Origin: Acrocarpospora macrocephala
GTDB lineage: Bacteria; Actinomycetota; Actinomycetes; Streptosporangiales; Streptosporangiaceae
Assembly (NCBI RefSeq): GCF_009687865.1
Contig: NZ_BLAE01000058.1
Span: forward strand, 1-64,000
DNA: 64,000 nucleotides
Reading direction: 5' to 3'
Part shown: in pieces, positions 1-8,701 of the stretch
How positions within the stretch are numbered: the first letter of the stretch is position 1
Layout of the letters: every line of letters begins with the position of its first letter
The notes under the pieces: generated by a model
Database searches by the model: none
Told to the model about the DNA's origin: nothing
The model's input: only the letters and a program-made list of their open reading frames with translations
Program-made: the position numbers and the translations under genes

Positions 1-111
1 CCACCCACCCATCCCGTTGTTTACCCTCGGGCCTCGCCCGCCCCCGCCATCCCCGTGAGCACGGAAACATGGCCATAGGCACCCATGACCATGCAAATCA
101 CCACAGGCTCC

Positions 112-267
112 GCCCACCCCCGCTGCCCCCAAGGGCGCGGGAAGCAACGCCACGAACTCGCGGGCAGTTAAGGTCGTGCCGCCGTCCCCCTAAACGCGGG
201 GAACAACGGCACGAACTCGCGTGGCAATCGAGGATGTGCGGCCATCCTCATGAGCCCCAGGGCCAGA
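112..267. repeat. Degenerate 60-bp tandem repeat downstream of ggt
   Basis: The stretch left of ggt has no convincing gene. Two successive 60-base blocks (121-180 and 181-240) align without gaps and share CACGAACTCGCG, a C-run followed by GCGCGGG/GCGGGG, and a closing GTGC. A third, weaker block begins at 241. Each block carries an imperfect C-run/G-run hairpin. Positions 46-72 hold another hairpin (CCGTG-AG-CACGG) out of register. This looks like decayed tandem duplication; function unknown. Confidence 0.4.
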
Positions 268-2076
268 TCAACCGTTCCTGATGACCAGGGCGCTCCCACC
301 ACCTCTGCGTACTGGCTCGGCGACAGCCTGGACCTTGCCTCGGCTCAGGAATTCCAGGCCGGTTGCCGCTCCGATTTCCGGCGTCGATGCGAACACGTGT
401 CCGCGTGCCTCCAGGTCAGCGCCGTACTGGGCGATGAAGGCCGGTTCCGCCTGGGTGGCGGCGATGTTGCGCTGGGACGCGCGGGGCGCGGCGAGGGCCT
501 CTGGTAGGGGCATGCCGAAGTCGAAGCGGTTGACGAGGATCTGCAGGACCGTGGTGATGATGGTCGCGCCGCCGGGTGAACCCACGGCCAGGAGTGGCTT
601 GCCGTTCTTGAGGACGATCGTTGGCGCCATTGATGAGCGGGGGCGTTTGCCGGGGGCGGGCAGGTTGGGGTCGCCGGGGGCGGGGCCGAAGGTGAAGTCA
701 GTCAGTTCGTTGTTGAGGAGGATGCCTCGGCCGGGGACGACGATCCCGCTGCCGCCGGTCTGCTCGATCGTGATGTTGTACGCGGCGACGTTGCCCCACT
801 GGTCGGACACCACCAGATGGGTGGTTTCCGGGCCTTCCGGCTGCTGTTTGGGGTCGGTGGCGGTGGCCGGCGGCGGGCAGGGGCCGTACGAGCCGTCGGG
901 GGAGCCGGGGGCGGCCGGATGCGGGAGGGCGGTGTCGGTGAGCAGGCAGGCGCGTTCCTTGCCGAACTGGGCGGACAGCAGCTCGTTGAGCGGGACGTTC
1001 ACGAATGCGGGGTCGCCCACGTAGGCGTTGCGGTCGGCGAAGGCGAGGCGGGAGGCGTCGAGGTACTCGTGCAGGCCGACGTGGCCGGCGGCGGAGAGGA
1101 TGTTGAGGGCTTCGCCGACCGTGGAGCCGCCGGAGGAGGGTGGGGCCATGCCGTACACGTCGAGGCCGTGGTAGCTGACGTGGGTGGGGGCGGGGGTGAG
1201 GGCGCGGTAGGCGCGCAGGTCGGCGAGTTCCATCAGGCCGGGGCGGACGACTCGGGGCGAACCGGGGGTGACGGGAGGGTTCTTGACGGTGGCGACGATG
1301 TCCTGGCCGAGCTTGCCGCCGTACAGCCAGGAGGGACCGCGGTCGCCGAGTTCGCGGTAGGTGCGGGCCAGGTCGGGGTTGCGGAAGGTCGAGCCGACGG
1401 CGGGCGGCTGGCCGCCGGGCAGGTAGAGGGCGGCGGTGGAGGTGAAATCGGCGAATCTGGCCGCGTTGGCGGCGGTCTGGTCGACGAAGGTCTGGTCGAC
1501 GACGAAGCCCTTGGTGGCCACGTCGATCGCGGGTTTCAGCGCCTGCCGCAGGGATAACGTGCCGTAGCGGCGCAGGGCGAGGTCCCATTGGGCGACGCTG
1601 CCGGGCACGCCCACGGACAGGCCGCTGGTGACGGCGTCCGCGAACGGGATGCCTTCGAAGGTGGCGGCGGTCATCGCGGCGGGTGCGGTCTCGCGGCCGT
1701 CGATTGTCACGACCCGCCCGCGTTTGGCCTCGTAGTAGACGAGGAAACCGCCACCGGCGAGCCCGGCGGAATAGGGTTCGGTCACACCGAGGGTGGCCGC
1801 GCCCGCGACGGCCGCGTCCATGGCGTTTCCGCCCTGTTTGAGCACGTTGAGCGCGGCCTTGCTGGCGTCCAGGTCTACGGTGGCGACCGCTCCACCGTAG
1901 CCCTCCGCCACGGGTTTCTTAGCCTGACCGGCATGCGGAGGGGTCGCGACCAAACCCGCAGCCAGATCGGCATACGCGAGAGTCGCGGGTTTCTTGGTCT
2001 GATCGGCGTGCACGGGAGTCGCGACCAAGCCCGCGGTCACGATGGTGCCGAGCAGGGTTCCGGAGATTCGCCCCAT
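268..2076 (-). CDS. ggt: Gamma-glutamyltransferase (secreted Ntn-hydrolase)
   Basis: Cleaves gamma-glutamyl bonds of glutathione and related compounds outside the membrane; the family self-cleaves into large and small subunits at a threonine. The start at 2076 is chosen because GGAGGTGG lies three bases upstream; an ATG 18 bases earlier has no such site. A signal peptide (MGRISGTLLG, ending near VHA) opens the protein. Visible family motifs are AGGGFLVYY near residue 105, the ETTHL nucleophile segment around residue 415 and the later SPGGATIITT block. Total about 602 residues, usual for the family. Oddity: the segment around the signal cleavage site (AGLVATPVHADQTKKP) is followed at once by a near copy (AGLVATPPHAGQAKKP), so the N-terminal region is duplicated. 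Confidence 0.93.
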   Translation of the reverse strand: MGRISGTLLGTIVTAGLVATPVHADQTKKPATLAYADLAAGLVATPPHAGQAKKPVAEGYGGAVATVDLDASKAALNVLKQGGNAMDAAVAGAATLGVTEPYSAGLAGGGFLVYYEAKRGRVVTIDGRETAPAAMTAATFEGIPFADAVTSGLSVGVPGSVAQWDLALRRYGTLSLRQALKPAIDVATKGFVVDQTFVDQTAANAARFADFTSTAALYLPGGQPPAVGSTFRNPDLARTYRELGDRGPSWLYGGKLGQDIVATVKNPPVTPGSPRVVRPGLMELADLRAYRALTPAPTHVSYHGLDVYGMAPPSSGGSTVGEALNILSAAGHVGLHEYLDASRLAFADRNAYVGDPAFVNVPLNELLSAQFGKERACLLTDTALPHPAAPGSPDGSYGPCPPPATATDPKQQPEGPETTHLVVSDQWGNVAAYNITIEQTGGSGIVVPGRGILLNNELTDFTFGPAPGDPNLPAPGKRPRSSMAPTIVLKNGKPLLAVGSPGGATIITTVLQILVNRFDFGMPLPEALAAPRASQRNIAATQAEPAFIAQYGADLEARGHVFASTPEIGAATGLEFLSRGKVQAVAEPVRRGGGSALVIRNG

Positions 2077-2190
2077 TTGCCACCTCCACCACATAGACGA
2101 TCACCAAGCATGACTCAGCCAGTCAAGCACGTCTAGCCGACAGCAAATTGTTACTGGCAGACGCAGGGTGACCACGTTACGTTACTCACG

Positions 2191-3051
2191 ATGACCGTGG
2201 GTGCGCTGTTCCTCAGTGGTCTGGCCGCCGGGCTGGTGGCCGGGACGGCATCGTGCACGGCCGTGCAGGGCGGCTTTCTCACCGGACTTGAGCGGACTTC
2301 GGTGGGCATGTTCCTGGTCGGGCGATTGATCTGCCACATCATCGTCGGAGCGGCCCTCGGACTGGTCGGCTCCGCAATCCAGCTCGGACCGCAAGCACGC
2401 ACGATCCTGCTGATCACCGCCGGTCTCATCCTGGTATTTTTCGGGATCCGCCAGCTGAAACGCGCCCCACCCTGTCACACCACGAAACGCGGCGGCCTGC
2501 TCCTCGGCCTGGCGACCGTGCTCGTACCCTGCGGAGTGACCCTGAGCATGGAAGTCCTCGCCGTATCCACCGGATCGGCGATAGGAGGCGCTGCGGTCAT
2601 GGCGGGCTTCGTAGTGGGTTCCGCACCCGGATTCGTGGTGCTCGGCCTGCTGATACGCAGGTTAGCCACCAAACTGGTAGCCATCATCGCCATAGCCGCA
2701 GGCATCTTCACGACCTTCTCCGGGTTACGCCTCGGCGGCTGGCTGCCCGATTTCGGCACCCCCGCCGTCGCCGCCACCCCCGGCCCACACGGCACCCAGA
2801 CACTGACCGTCTGGGCCACCCCCAACGGCTTCCGCCCCGGCATCGCCACCGCCAAGCCACACCACCCCATCGACATCACATTCCGCACAGAAGCCAACCA
2901 AGGCTGCACCCGCACCCTCTCCATCAACGGCCACGACCTGGCCCTACCGGAAACCGGCCAGGTCAGCGTCCACGTCCCGCCCCAGCAAGAAGGAACCCTC
3001 CACTACACCTGCGCCACGGGAATGTACGCCGGATTCATCCGCATTCACTGA
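2191..3051 (+). CDS. TauE/SafE-type membrane protein with C-terminal cupredoxin domain
   Basis: About 286 residues. The first 190 form six hydrophobic segments of the TauE/SafE, UreH and CcdA/DsbD-like group, with the paired cysteine motifs TASCTAV near residue 25 and VPCGV near residue 113. Residues 200-286 are soluble and end in a cupredoxin-like copper site: GCTRTL followed by YTCATGMYAGF, a C-x3-M pattern. The domain pairing suggests copper handling or electron transfer to an extracytoplasmic thiol or copper site; no substrate can be named. It is divergent from ggt across 114 bases. The ATG at 2191 has no strong ribosome binding site. Alternative: a general sulfite exporter annotation, which the copper domain makes less likely. 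Confidence 0.8.
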   Translation: MTVGALFLSGLAAGLVAGTASCTAVQGGFLTGLERTSVGMFLVGRLICHIIVGAALGLVGSAIQLGPQARTILLITAGLILVFFGIRQLKRAPPCHTTKRGGLLLGLATVLVPCGVTLSMEVLAVSTGSAIGGAAVMAGFVVGSAPGFVVLGLLIRRLATKLVAIIAIAAGIFTTFSGLRLGGWLPDFGTPAVAATPGPHGTQTLTVWATPNGFRPGIATAKPHHPIDITFRTEANQGCTRTLSINGHDLALPETGQVSVHVPPQQEGTLHYTCATGMYAGFIRIH

Positions 3052-3118
3052 CCCCCTCCGCGTAAGGAACTGGCAATTACGTTCCGTAACAACGCGATCA
3101 CATGCCACCCTGTCCGGC

Positions 3119-4519
3119 ATGACAATCTGGCCAGAGGTGGCGACCGCACCGCCGCCACCCATCCCCCGGCAGCACCGCGCCGGGGCGGGCGAGGCCGACC
3201 TGCTCGCCGACGCGCAAGCGGGGGACGCCCTGGCTGCCCACCGGCTCGGCCGCCTCTACGCGCAGCGCGGCGACCGCGCCGCCGCCCGCCACTGGTGGGA
3301 GCGCGCGGCCGGAGCCGGCAACGTGGACAGCGCGTTCAACCTCGGCATGTGGCACGAGAAACACGGCACCCTGGACGAGGCGATCAGCTGGTACGAGCTC
3401 GCCGCCGGCACCGGGGACGCCGAAGCCGCGGTCAACCTGGCCACCCTGCTGCTGGAGCAGAAGGGCGACGCGCCGGGCGCCCGGCGGTGGTACGAGACGG
3501 CCGCCACCGCCGGCTCCCGCCGCGCCGCCCGCCGCCTGGCGCTGCTCTGCGAGGACGCGGGCGAACTCGGCAAAGCCCGCGACTGGCACCGCCGCGCCGC
3601 CCTCGACGGCGACCTCGCCTCCGCCCACGACCTGGGCTTCCTCGGGTACGCGGCGGGCGAGGAAGGCGAGGCCAGGCACTGGTGGGAGTTCGCCGCGCGC
3701 GGCGGCCACGCCGAGGCCGCCCACCATCTGGGCCTGCTGATGCACGCGCTCCGCGACCCGCAGAGCGCCGAGGTGCTCTACCGGCTGGCCGCCCAGCACG
3801 ACCATCCGGGTTCGGCGTCCCAGCTGGGCGGGATCGCGCTGGCCCGCCGCGACCTGCGGACGGCCAGGGCCTGGTTCGAGCGGGCGGCCCGGGCCGGGCG
3901 GGTGGACGACCAGCGGATGGCCGGGTTCGTCTGCGTCGAGCTGGAGGATTCGGCCGCGGCCAGCCACTGGTTCGGGCGGGCGGCGGCGAGTGGGGACGCC
4001 GAGTCGGCGTACAACTTCGGGCTGCTGCTGATCGCCGAGCACGCCGATCTGAACGGCGGTGAGCACTGGTTCCGGCAGGCCGCGGCGGCCGGGCACTACC
4101 GGGCGGCGCTGGAGCTGGGCACGCTGCTGTCGGTCACCGGCAAGCCCGCCGAGGCCGAGCAGTGGCTGTCGGCCCCGCCGAAACCCTGCTGGGACCGGAG
4201 CGCGGAACCGGAACTGGCGGCCAGGGCGGAGCTGGCGGTGGCCGCGTCCGGGCGGAGGGGCGGCAGCACGCTCACCGTGCCGGAACTGACCGAGATCCTC
4301 GGCACGTGGGACGTGCTTACCCGACGCCTGCGCGAACCGCTCGATCCGGTCACGTGGCTCACCGAGAAAAGCGGGATGCACGCCTCCGCGGTGGAGCACC
4401 TGAGCTCGGTGCGGGCCACGCTGATCCGGCCGGGCACGGCCCCCTGGCCGACCCCGACCGAGATCGAACGTGTCCTGGCCACCGCCCGCGACCTGCGCAA
4501 ACGGCTCGGCCTTAGCTAG
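3119..4519 (+). CDS. Sel1-like/TPR repeat protein
   Basis: A 466-residue soluble protein made of about nine alpha-alpha repeats of roughly 36 residues. They recur as A-x-x-LG-x-L-x-x-x-x-G-x-x-x-A-x-x-W-x-x-x-AA-x-x-G (for example HWWERAAGAGNVDSAFNLG), the Sel1 type of TPR. Residues 365-466 form a different, helical tail without a recognised fold. No signal peptide or membrane segment. Such proteins usually mediate protein contacts; partner unknown. It converges on ald, and the two stop codons overlap by four bases. The ATG lacks a clear ribosome binding site. Confidence 0.8.
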   Translation: MTIWPEVATAPPPPIPRQHRAGAGEADLLADAQAGDALAAHRLGRLYAQRGDRAAARHWWERAAGAGNVDSAFNLGMWHEKHGTLDEAISWYELAAGTGDAEAAVNLATLLLEQKGDAPGARRWYETAATAGSRRAARRLALLCEDAGELGKARDWHRRAALDGDLASAHDLGFLGYAAGEEGEARHWWEFAARGGHAEAAHHLGLLMHALRDPQSAEVLYRLAAQHDHPGSASQLGGIALARRDLRTARAWFERAARAGRVDDQRMAGFVCVELEDSAAASHWFGRAAASGDAESAYNFGLLLIAEHADLNGGEHWFRQAAAAGHYRAALELGTLLSVTGKPAEAEQWLSAPPKPCWDRSAEPELAARAELAVAASGRRGGSTLTVPELTEILGTWDVLTRRLREPLDPVTWLTEKSGMHASAVEHLSSVRATLIRPGTAPWPTPTEIERVLATARDLRKRLGLS

Positions 4520-5631
4520 GCGGCGAGCAGCTTGGCAACCGGCGTGTACGGCAGTGCGTGCGCCACCGCCACCGGCTCGTAGGTGAGCTTGCCCTCATGC
4601 GCGTTGAGCCCGAGCGCGAGCCCGGCGTCCCCGAGCAGGGCGGCCTGCCAGCCGAGGTTGGCCAGCTTGACCACGTACGGCAGGGTGGCGTTGGTCAGCG
4701 CGTAGGTGGAGGTGTTGGCCACCGAGCCCGGCATGTTCGCGACGCAGTAGAAGATCGAGTTGTGCACCGGGAAGGTCGGCTCCGCGTGCGTGGTCGGCCG
4801 CGAGTCCTCGAAGCAGCCGCCCTGGTCGATGGCGATGTCCACCAGCACGGAACCCGGCTTCATCCGGGAGACGAGCTCGTTGGAGACCAGGGTGGGGGCC
4901 TTCGCGCCGGGGATCAGCACCGCGCCGATGACCAGGTCGGCGTCGAGCACGGCCTGCTCGATCGCGTACGCGGTGGAGACCAGCGTCTTCAGCCGCCCCT
5001 GGTAGATGGCGTCGATGAACCGCAGCCGGTCGATGTTGACGTCCAGGATCGTCACCTCGGCGCCCATGCCGACCGCGATCTGCGCCGCGTGCAGCCCGGA
5101 GACGCCGCCGCCGATCACCACGATCTTCGCGGGCGCCACCCCGGGCACGCCGCCGGGCAGCACCCCGCGCCCGCCGTTGAACCGCATCAGGTTGTACGCC
5201 CCGACCTGCGGCGCGAGCCGTCCGGCCACCTCCGACATGGGGGCGAGCAGCGGCAGCGTGTTGCCCACCTGCACGGTCTCGTACGCGATGGCGGTGGTTC
5301 CGCTGTCCAGCAGCGCGTCCGTGCACGGCCGGGACGCGGCCAGGTGCAGGTAGGTGAACAGGATCTGGCCCTTGCGGAGCCGGTGGTATTCCTCCGCGAT
5401 GGGCTCCTTGACCTTGAGCACCATCTCGGATTCGCCCCAGACCTCGTCCGCGGTGTCCAGGATCTTCGCCCCCGCCGCGAGATACTCCTCGTCGCCGATG
5501 TGCGAGCCAAGCCCCGCCCCGCGCTGAACGTGCACGTCATGACCATGCTTGACCAGTTCGTGCACACCCGACGGGGTGGCTGCGACGCGGTACTCGTGGT
5601 TCTTGACCTCGGCAGGCACGCCGATCTTCAT
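4516..5631 (-). CDS. ald: Alanine dehydrogenase
   Basis: Catalyses reversible NAD-dependent oxidative deamination of L-alanine to pyruvate and ammonia in the cytoplasm. Its 371 residues match the family length exactly. Family landmarks: N-terminal [17 protein letters not shown], catalytic lysine and histidine segments (LKVKEP, YLHLAA), the Rossmann glycine motif [13 protein letters not shown] around residue 170 and the [15 protein letters not shown] stretch near 270. Start at 5631 with AAAGGA upstream. It follows a class III aminotransferase on the same strand with a 59-base gap, so the two may be co-transcribed for amino-group metabolism, which is inference. Confidence 0.96.
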   Translation of the reverse strand: MKIGVPAEVKNHEYRVAATPSGVHELVKHGHDVHVQRGAGLGSHIGDEEYLAAGAKILDTADEVWGESEMVLKVKEPIAEEYHRLRKGQILFTYLHLAASRPCTDALLDSGTTAIAYETVQVGNTLPLLAPMSEVAGRLAPQVGAYNLMRFNGGRGVLPGGVPGVAPAKIVVIGGGVSGLHAAQIAVGMGAEVTILDVNIDRLRFIDAIYQGRLKTLVSTAYAIEQAVLDADLVIGAVLIPGAKAPTLVSNELVSRMKPGSVLVDIAIDQGGCFEDSRPTTHAEPTFPVHNSIFYCVANMPGSVANTSTYALTNATLPYVVKLANLGWQAALLGDAGLALGLNAHEGKLTYEPVAVAHALPYTPVAKLLAA

Positions 5632-5690
5632 TAGTTGGGTCCTTTGCTGTGATATGGCCGGGCGCCTTCATCCAGCCAGTGTGATTTGGG

Positions 5691-7070
5691 CTAGAGCCGA
5701 GTCCACGCCTCGGTCAGGACGGAACGCAGGATCGACTCGATCTCGTCGAACTCCTTGGGCCCGGCAATCAGCGGGGGGGCGAGCTGGATGACGGGGTCGC
5801 CGCGGTCGTCGGCACGGCAGTAGAGACCGGCATCGAACAGGGCCTTGGAGAGGAAGCCGCGGAGCAGCCGCTCGGACTCGTCCGCCGAGAACGTCTCCTT
5901 GGTGTTCTTATCCTTGACCAGTTCAATGCCCCAAAAGTACCCGGACCCGCGCACATCTCCAACTATGGGCAGGTCAAGGAGGCGTTCGAGGGTGCCGCGG
6001 AAGACCGATTCGTTGCGGGTCACGTGGCCCAGCAGGTCTTCCCGCTCGAACAAATCGAGGTTGGCCAGCGCCACCGCCGACGACACGGGATGCCCGCCGA
6101 AGGTAAAACCATGGCCGAACATCTCGGTTCCGGTGGCGAACGGCTCGAACAGCCTGTCGCTGCAGATCATCGCGCCGAGTGGGGAATATCCGCTGGTCAG
6201 GCCCTTGGCCGAGGTGATGATGTCGGGCACGTAGCCGAACTTCTGGCCGCCGAACATGGTGCCGAGCCGGCCGTACGCGCAGATGACCTCGTCGGAGACG
6301 AGGAGCACGTCGTAGCGGTCGCAGATCTCGCGCAGGCGCTGGAAGTAGCCGGGCGGCGGCGGGAAGCAGCCGCCGGCGTTCTGCACCGGCTCGACGAAGA
6401 CGGCGGCCACCGTGTCGGGGCCCTCCATCTCGATGGCGGCGGCGACCCGGTCGGCGGCCCACCGGCCGTACTGCTCGGGGGTCAGGCCGGGGAAGCCGCT
6501 GATCTCCTCGGCGCGGTAGTAGTTGGTGTTGGGGACCCGGACCGAGCCGGGCACGAGCGGCTCGAAGGCCTGCTTGAACGGCGGGATGCCGGTGATCGAG
6601 AGGGCGCCGTGCGGGGTGCCGTGGTAGGCGATCTGGCGGCTGATCACCTTGTGCTTGAGGGGCTTGCCGACCAGCTTGAAGTACTGCTTGGCCAGCTTCC
6701 ACGCGGTTTCGACGGCCTCGCCGCCGCCGGTGGTGAAGAAGACCCGGTTCAGGTCGCCGGGGGCGGCTTCGGCCAGCCGCGCGGCCAGCTCGACGGCTTT
6801 GGGATGCGCGTACGACCAGAGGGGGAAGAACGCGAGCTCCTGCGCCTGCTTCGCGGCGGCTTCGGCCAGCTCGGACCGGCCGTGCCCGACCTGCACCACG
6901 AACAGCCCGGCGAGGCCGTCCAGGTAGCGTTTGCCGTGGATGTCGTAGATGTAGGCGCCTTCGCCCCGAACGATCATCGGCACTTCGCCGCCGGCGTAGG
7001 AGCCGTGCCGGGTGAAGTGCATCCAGAGGTGGTCCTGGGCGGCCTTCTGCAGGTCTTCGGCGTTGGTCAT
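5691..7070 (-). CDS. Class III (omega-type) PLP aminotransferase
   Basis: A 459-residue PLP enzyme of the class III family that includes beta-alanine/pyruvate and putrescine transaminases. It shows TTGGGEAVETAWKLAKQY near residue 110 and the LLVSDEVICAYGRLG segment with the PLP-binding aspartate. The Schiff-base lysine lies in ITSAKGLTSGY near residue 285, followed by the FTFGGHPV motif. I start it at 7070 because GAGGGAAG lies just upstream; an in-frame extension to 7196 has non-protein-like composition. The nearby alanine dehydrogenase suggests pyruvate or alanine as amino partner, but the amino donor cannot be told from sequence. Divergent from the M20 peptidase over 221 bases that should hold both promoters. 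Confidence 0.9.
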   Translation of the reverse strand: MTNAEDLQKAAQDHLWMHFTRHGSYAGGEVPMIVRGEGAYIYDIHGKRYLDGLAGLFVVQVGHGRSELAEAAAKQAQELAFFPLWSYAHPKAVELAARLAEAAPGDLNRVFFTTGGGEAVETAWKLAKQYFKLVGKPLKHKVISRQIAYHGTPHGALSITGIPPFKQAFEPLVPGSVRVPNTNYYRAEEISGFPGLTPEQYGRWAADRVAAAIEMEGPDTVAAVFVEPVQNAGGCFPPPPGYFQRLREICDRYDVLLVSDEVICAYGRLGTMFGGQKFGYVPDIITSAKGLTSGYSPLGAMICSDRLFEPFATGTEMFGHGFTFGGHPVSSAVALANLDLFEREDLLGHVTRNESVFRGTLERLLDLPIVGDVRGSGYFWGIELVKDKNTKETFSADESERLLRGFLSKALFDAGLYCRADDRGDPVIQLAPPLIAGPKEFDEIESILRSVLTEAWTRL

Positions 7071-7291
7071 CTCATACTTCCCTCGGGTGGCCTGAGTTCT
7101 CCACAGTGTGCATCGCCCGTTCGGCATTTGCCAAGCGATTGCGTGGCGACAATCTGTCAAGGCTTCGGATTCCGTGACATCGACTTGTAACAGCAACGAA
7201 ATCCGTCAGGAGATTCTTGGGCATCCCCGACCCCCGGCGCGCGTTGTGATGCAATGGGCGGACCGAATGTTGAGATAGTGAGGGATTTGAC

Positions 7292-8632
7292 GTGGCACCA
7301 GAGGAAATCGAGAACGCCGTTCGCGCGGGCATGCCGCAGGCGGTAGAGGACCTCAAACGGCTCGTATCCATCCCGTCCGTGGCGTTTCCCGGACATCCCG
7401 AGGAGCCCGTGCGCGCGGCCGCCGCGCTCGCGGAGGAGCTGCTGCGCTCGGCCGGGCTCCCCCACGTGCGGCAGATCCCGGTGGCGGGCAGCTTCCCCGC
7501 CGTCTACGCCGAAGCCCCCGCGCCGCCCGGCGCCCCCACCGTCCTGCTGTACGCGCACTACGACGTGCAGCCCCCCGGCGCCCCGGCGCTGTGGCGCACC
7601 CCCGCCTTCGAGCCGACCGAGATCGACGGCGCGCTCTACGGGCGCGGCGCCGCCGACGACAAGTCCGGCATCATCCTCCACGTCGCCGCGCTGCGCGCCT
7701 TCAACGGCCGCTTCCCGGTGGGCATCCGCGTCATCCTGGAGGGCCAGGAGGAGTACGCGGGCGAGCGCCTCGAAGCGTTCGTCGAGCACAACCCCGACCT
7801 GATCAGGGCGGACGCGATCGTGGTCGCCGACGCCGGCAACCCGCGCGTGGGCGACCCCGCGCTGACCACCACGCTGCGCGGCATGGGGGCGTTCACCATC
7901 GAGGTGCGCACGCTCCGCGAGGCCGTGCACAGCGGCTCCTTCGGCGGGGCCGCGCCGGACGCGCTGGCCGCGCTGATGCGCATGCTCACCGCGCTGCACG
8001 ACGACAGCGGCGACCTGCGGGTGCCCGGGATGCCGCGCGGGGCCTTCCGCGGGCAGGCCTCCTCGGAGGAGGAGTTCCGGGTCACCGCCGGGGTGCTGGA
8101 CGGCGTGTCGCTGGTGGGTTCCGGCTCGCTGGCCGACCGGCTGTGGGCGTCGTACGCGGTGACGGTGACCGGGCTCGACGTGCCGACCGTGTCCGGGGCG
8201 ATCAACGCGGTGCAGGCGGTGGCGCGGGCCCGGGTGACGATCCGTACCCCTCCGACGGGGGATCCGAAGACGGCGCTCAACGATGTCATGGACTACCTGC
8301 GGCAGGTCGCGCCGTGGGGGGCGCAGGTGTCGTTCTCCGATTACGTGATGGGGTCCGGGTATCTGGCCGAATCCGGCGGGCGGGCGCGGGCCGCGCTGAA
8401 CGGGGCCATGGAGCGCGCCTTCGGGCGGGCGCCCAGGGAGGTCGGGCAGGGCGGGTCGATCCCGCTCGTCTCGACGCTGGCCCGGCAGTTCCCGGCCGCC
8501 GAGATCCTGCTGTACGGCGCGGAGGACGACAACGCCTCGATTCACGCGCCGAACGAGCGGGTGGATCTGGAGGAGCTGCGCCGGGCGGCCACAGCCGAGG
8601 CGCTGTTCCTGGCCGCGTACGGGGAGCTGTGA
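7292..8632 (+). CDS. M20 family metallopeptidase (dipeptidase type)
   Basis: A 446-residue M20/M25/M40 hydrolase. Metal ligands are visible in LLYAHYDVQPP near residue 90 (H and the following D), GRGAADDKSG near 118 and the Glu pair in EGQEEYAGE near 150. The inserted dimerisation domain starts around residue 190, and the closing histidine motif is NASIHAPNERV near 420. Family members cleave dipeptides or acylated amino acids in the cytoplasm. GTG start with AGGGA six bases upstream. After its stop, a perfect 12-base inverted repeat separates it from the next gene. Confidence 0.92.
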   Translation: MAPEEIENAVRAGMPQAVEDLKRLVSIPSVAFPGHPEEPVRAAAALAEELLRSAGLPHVRQIPVAGSFPAVYAEAPAPPGAPTVLLYAHYDVQPPGAPALWRTPAFEPTEIDGALYGRGAADDKSGIILHVAALRAFNGRFPVGIRVILEGQEEYAGERLEAFVEHNPDLIRADAIVVADAGNPRVGDPALTTTLRGMGAFTIEVRTLREAVHSGSFGGAAPDALAALMRMLTALHDDSGDLRVPGMPRGAFRGQASSEEEFRVTAGVLDGVSLVGSGSLADRLWASYAVTVTGLDVPTVSGAINAVQAVARARVTIRTPPTGDPKTALNDVMDYLRQVAPWGAQVSFSDYVMGSGYLAESGGRARAALNGAMERAFGRAPREVGQGGSIPLVSTLARQFPAAEILLYGAEDDNASIHAPNERVDLEELRRAATAEALFLAAYGEL

Positions 8633-8648
8633 TCTGCAACTAACGCAG

Positions 8649-8701
8649 GTCCTTATTCGTCGGAAATCTCAGAGGCAAGGCTGAGATTTCCGGGAGGCCT
8701 G
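8649..8701 (+). promoter_or_regulatory. Perfect inverted repeat abutting the RBS of the VWA gene
   Basis: CGGAAATCTCAG (8661-8672) and its exact complement (8681-8692) flank an 8-base loop. GGGAGG follows directly and a TTG start lies at 8702. No T-run follows, so it is not a classical terminator. Its position suggests a leader hairpin or operator controlling the VWA gene, possibly also ending M20 transcripts. The 12-mer GTCCTTATTCGT just before it (8649-8660) recurs upstream of the LysE gene. Confidence 0.5.

Noticed and set aside
46-267. Possible type I-E CRISPR array remnant at the left edge
   Set aside because: Hairpin-bearing repeats match each other only at about two thirds of positions, the intervening sequences also share long identical stretches, and the first unit is out of register. 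Tandem duplication explains it better.
698-1588. Long antisense frames inside ggt and many other genes
   Set aside because: They are Arg/Pro/His-rich shadows produced by the high GC third-position bias and carry no motifs.
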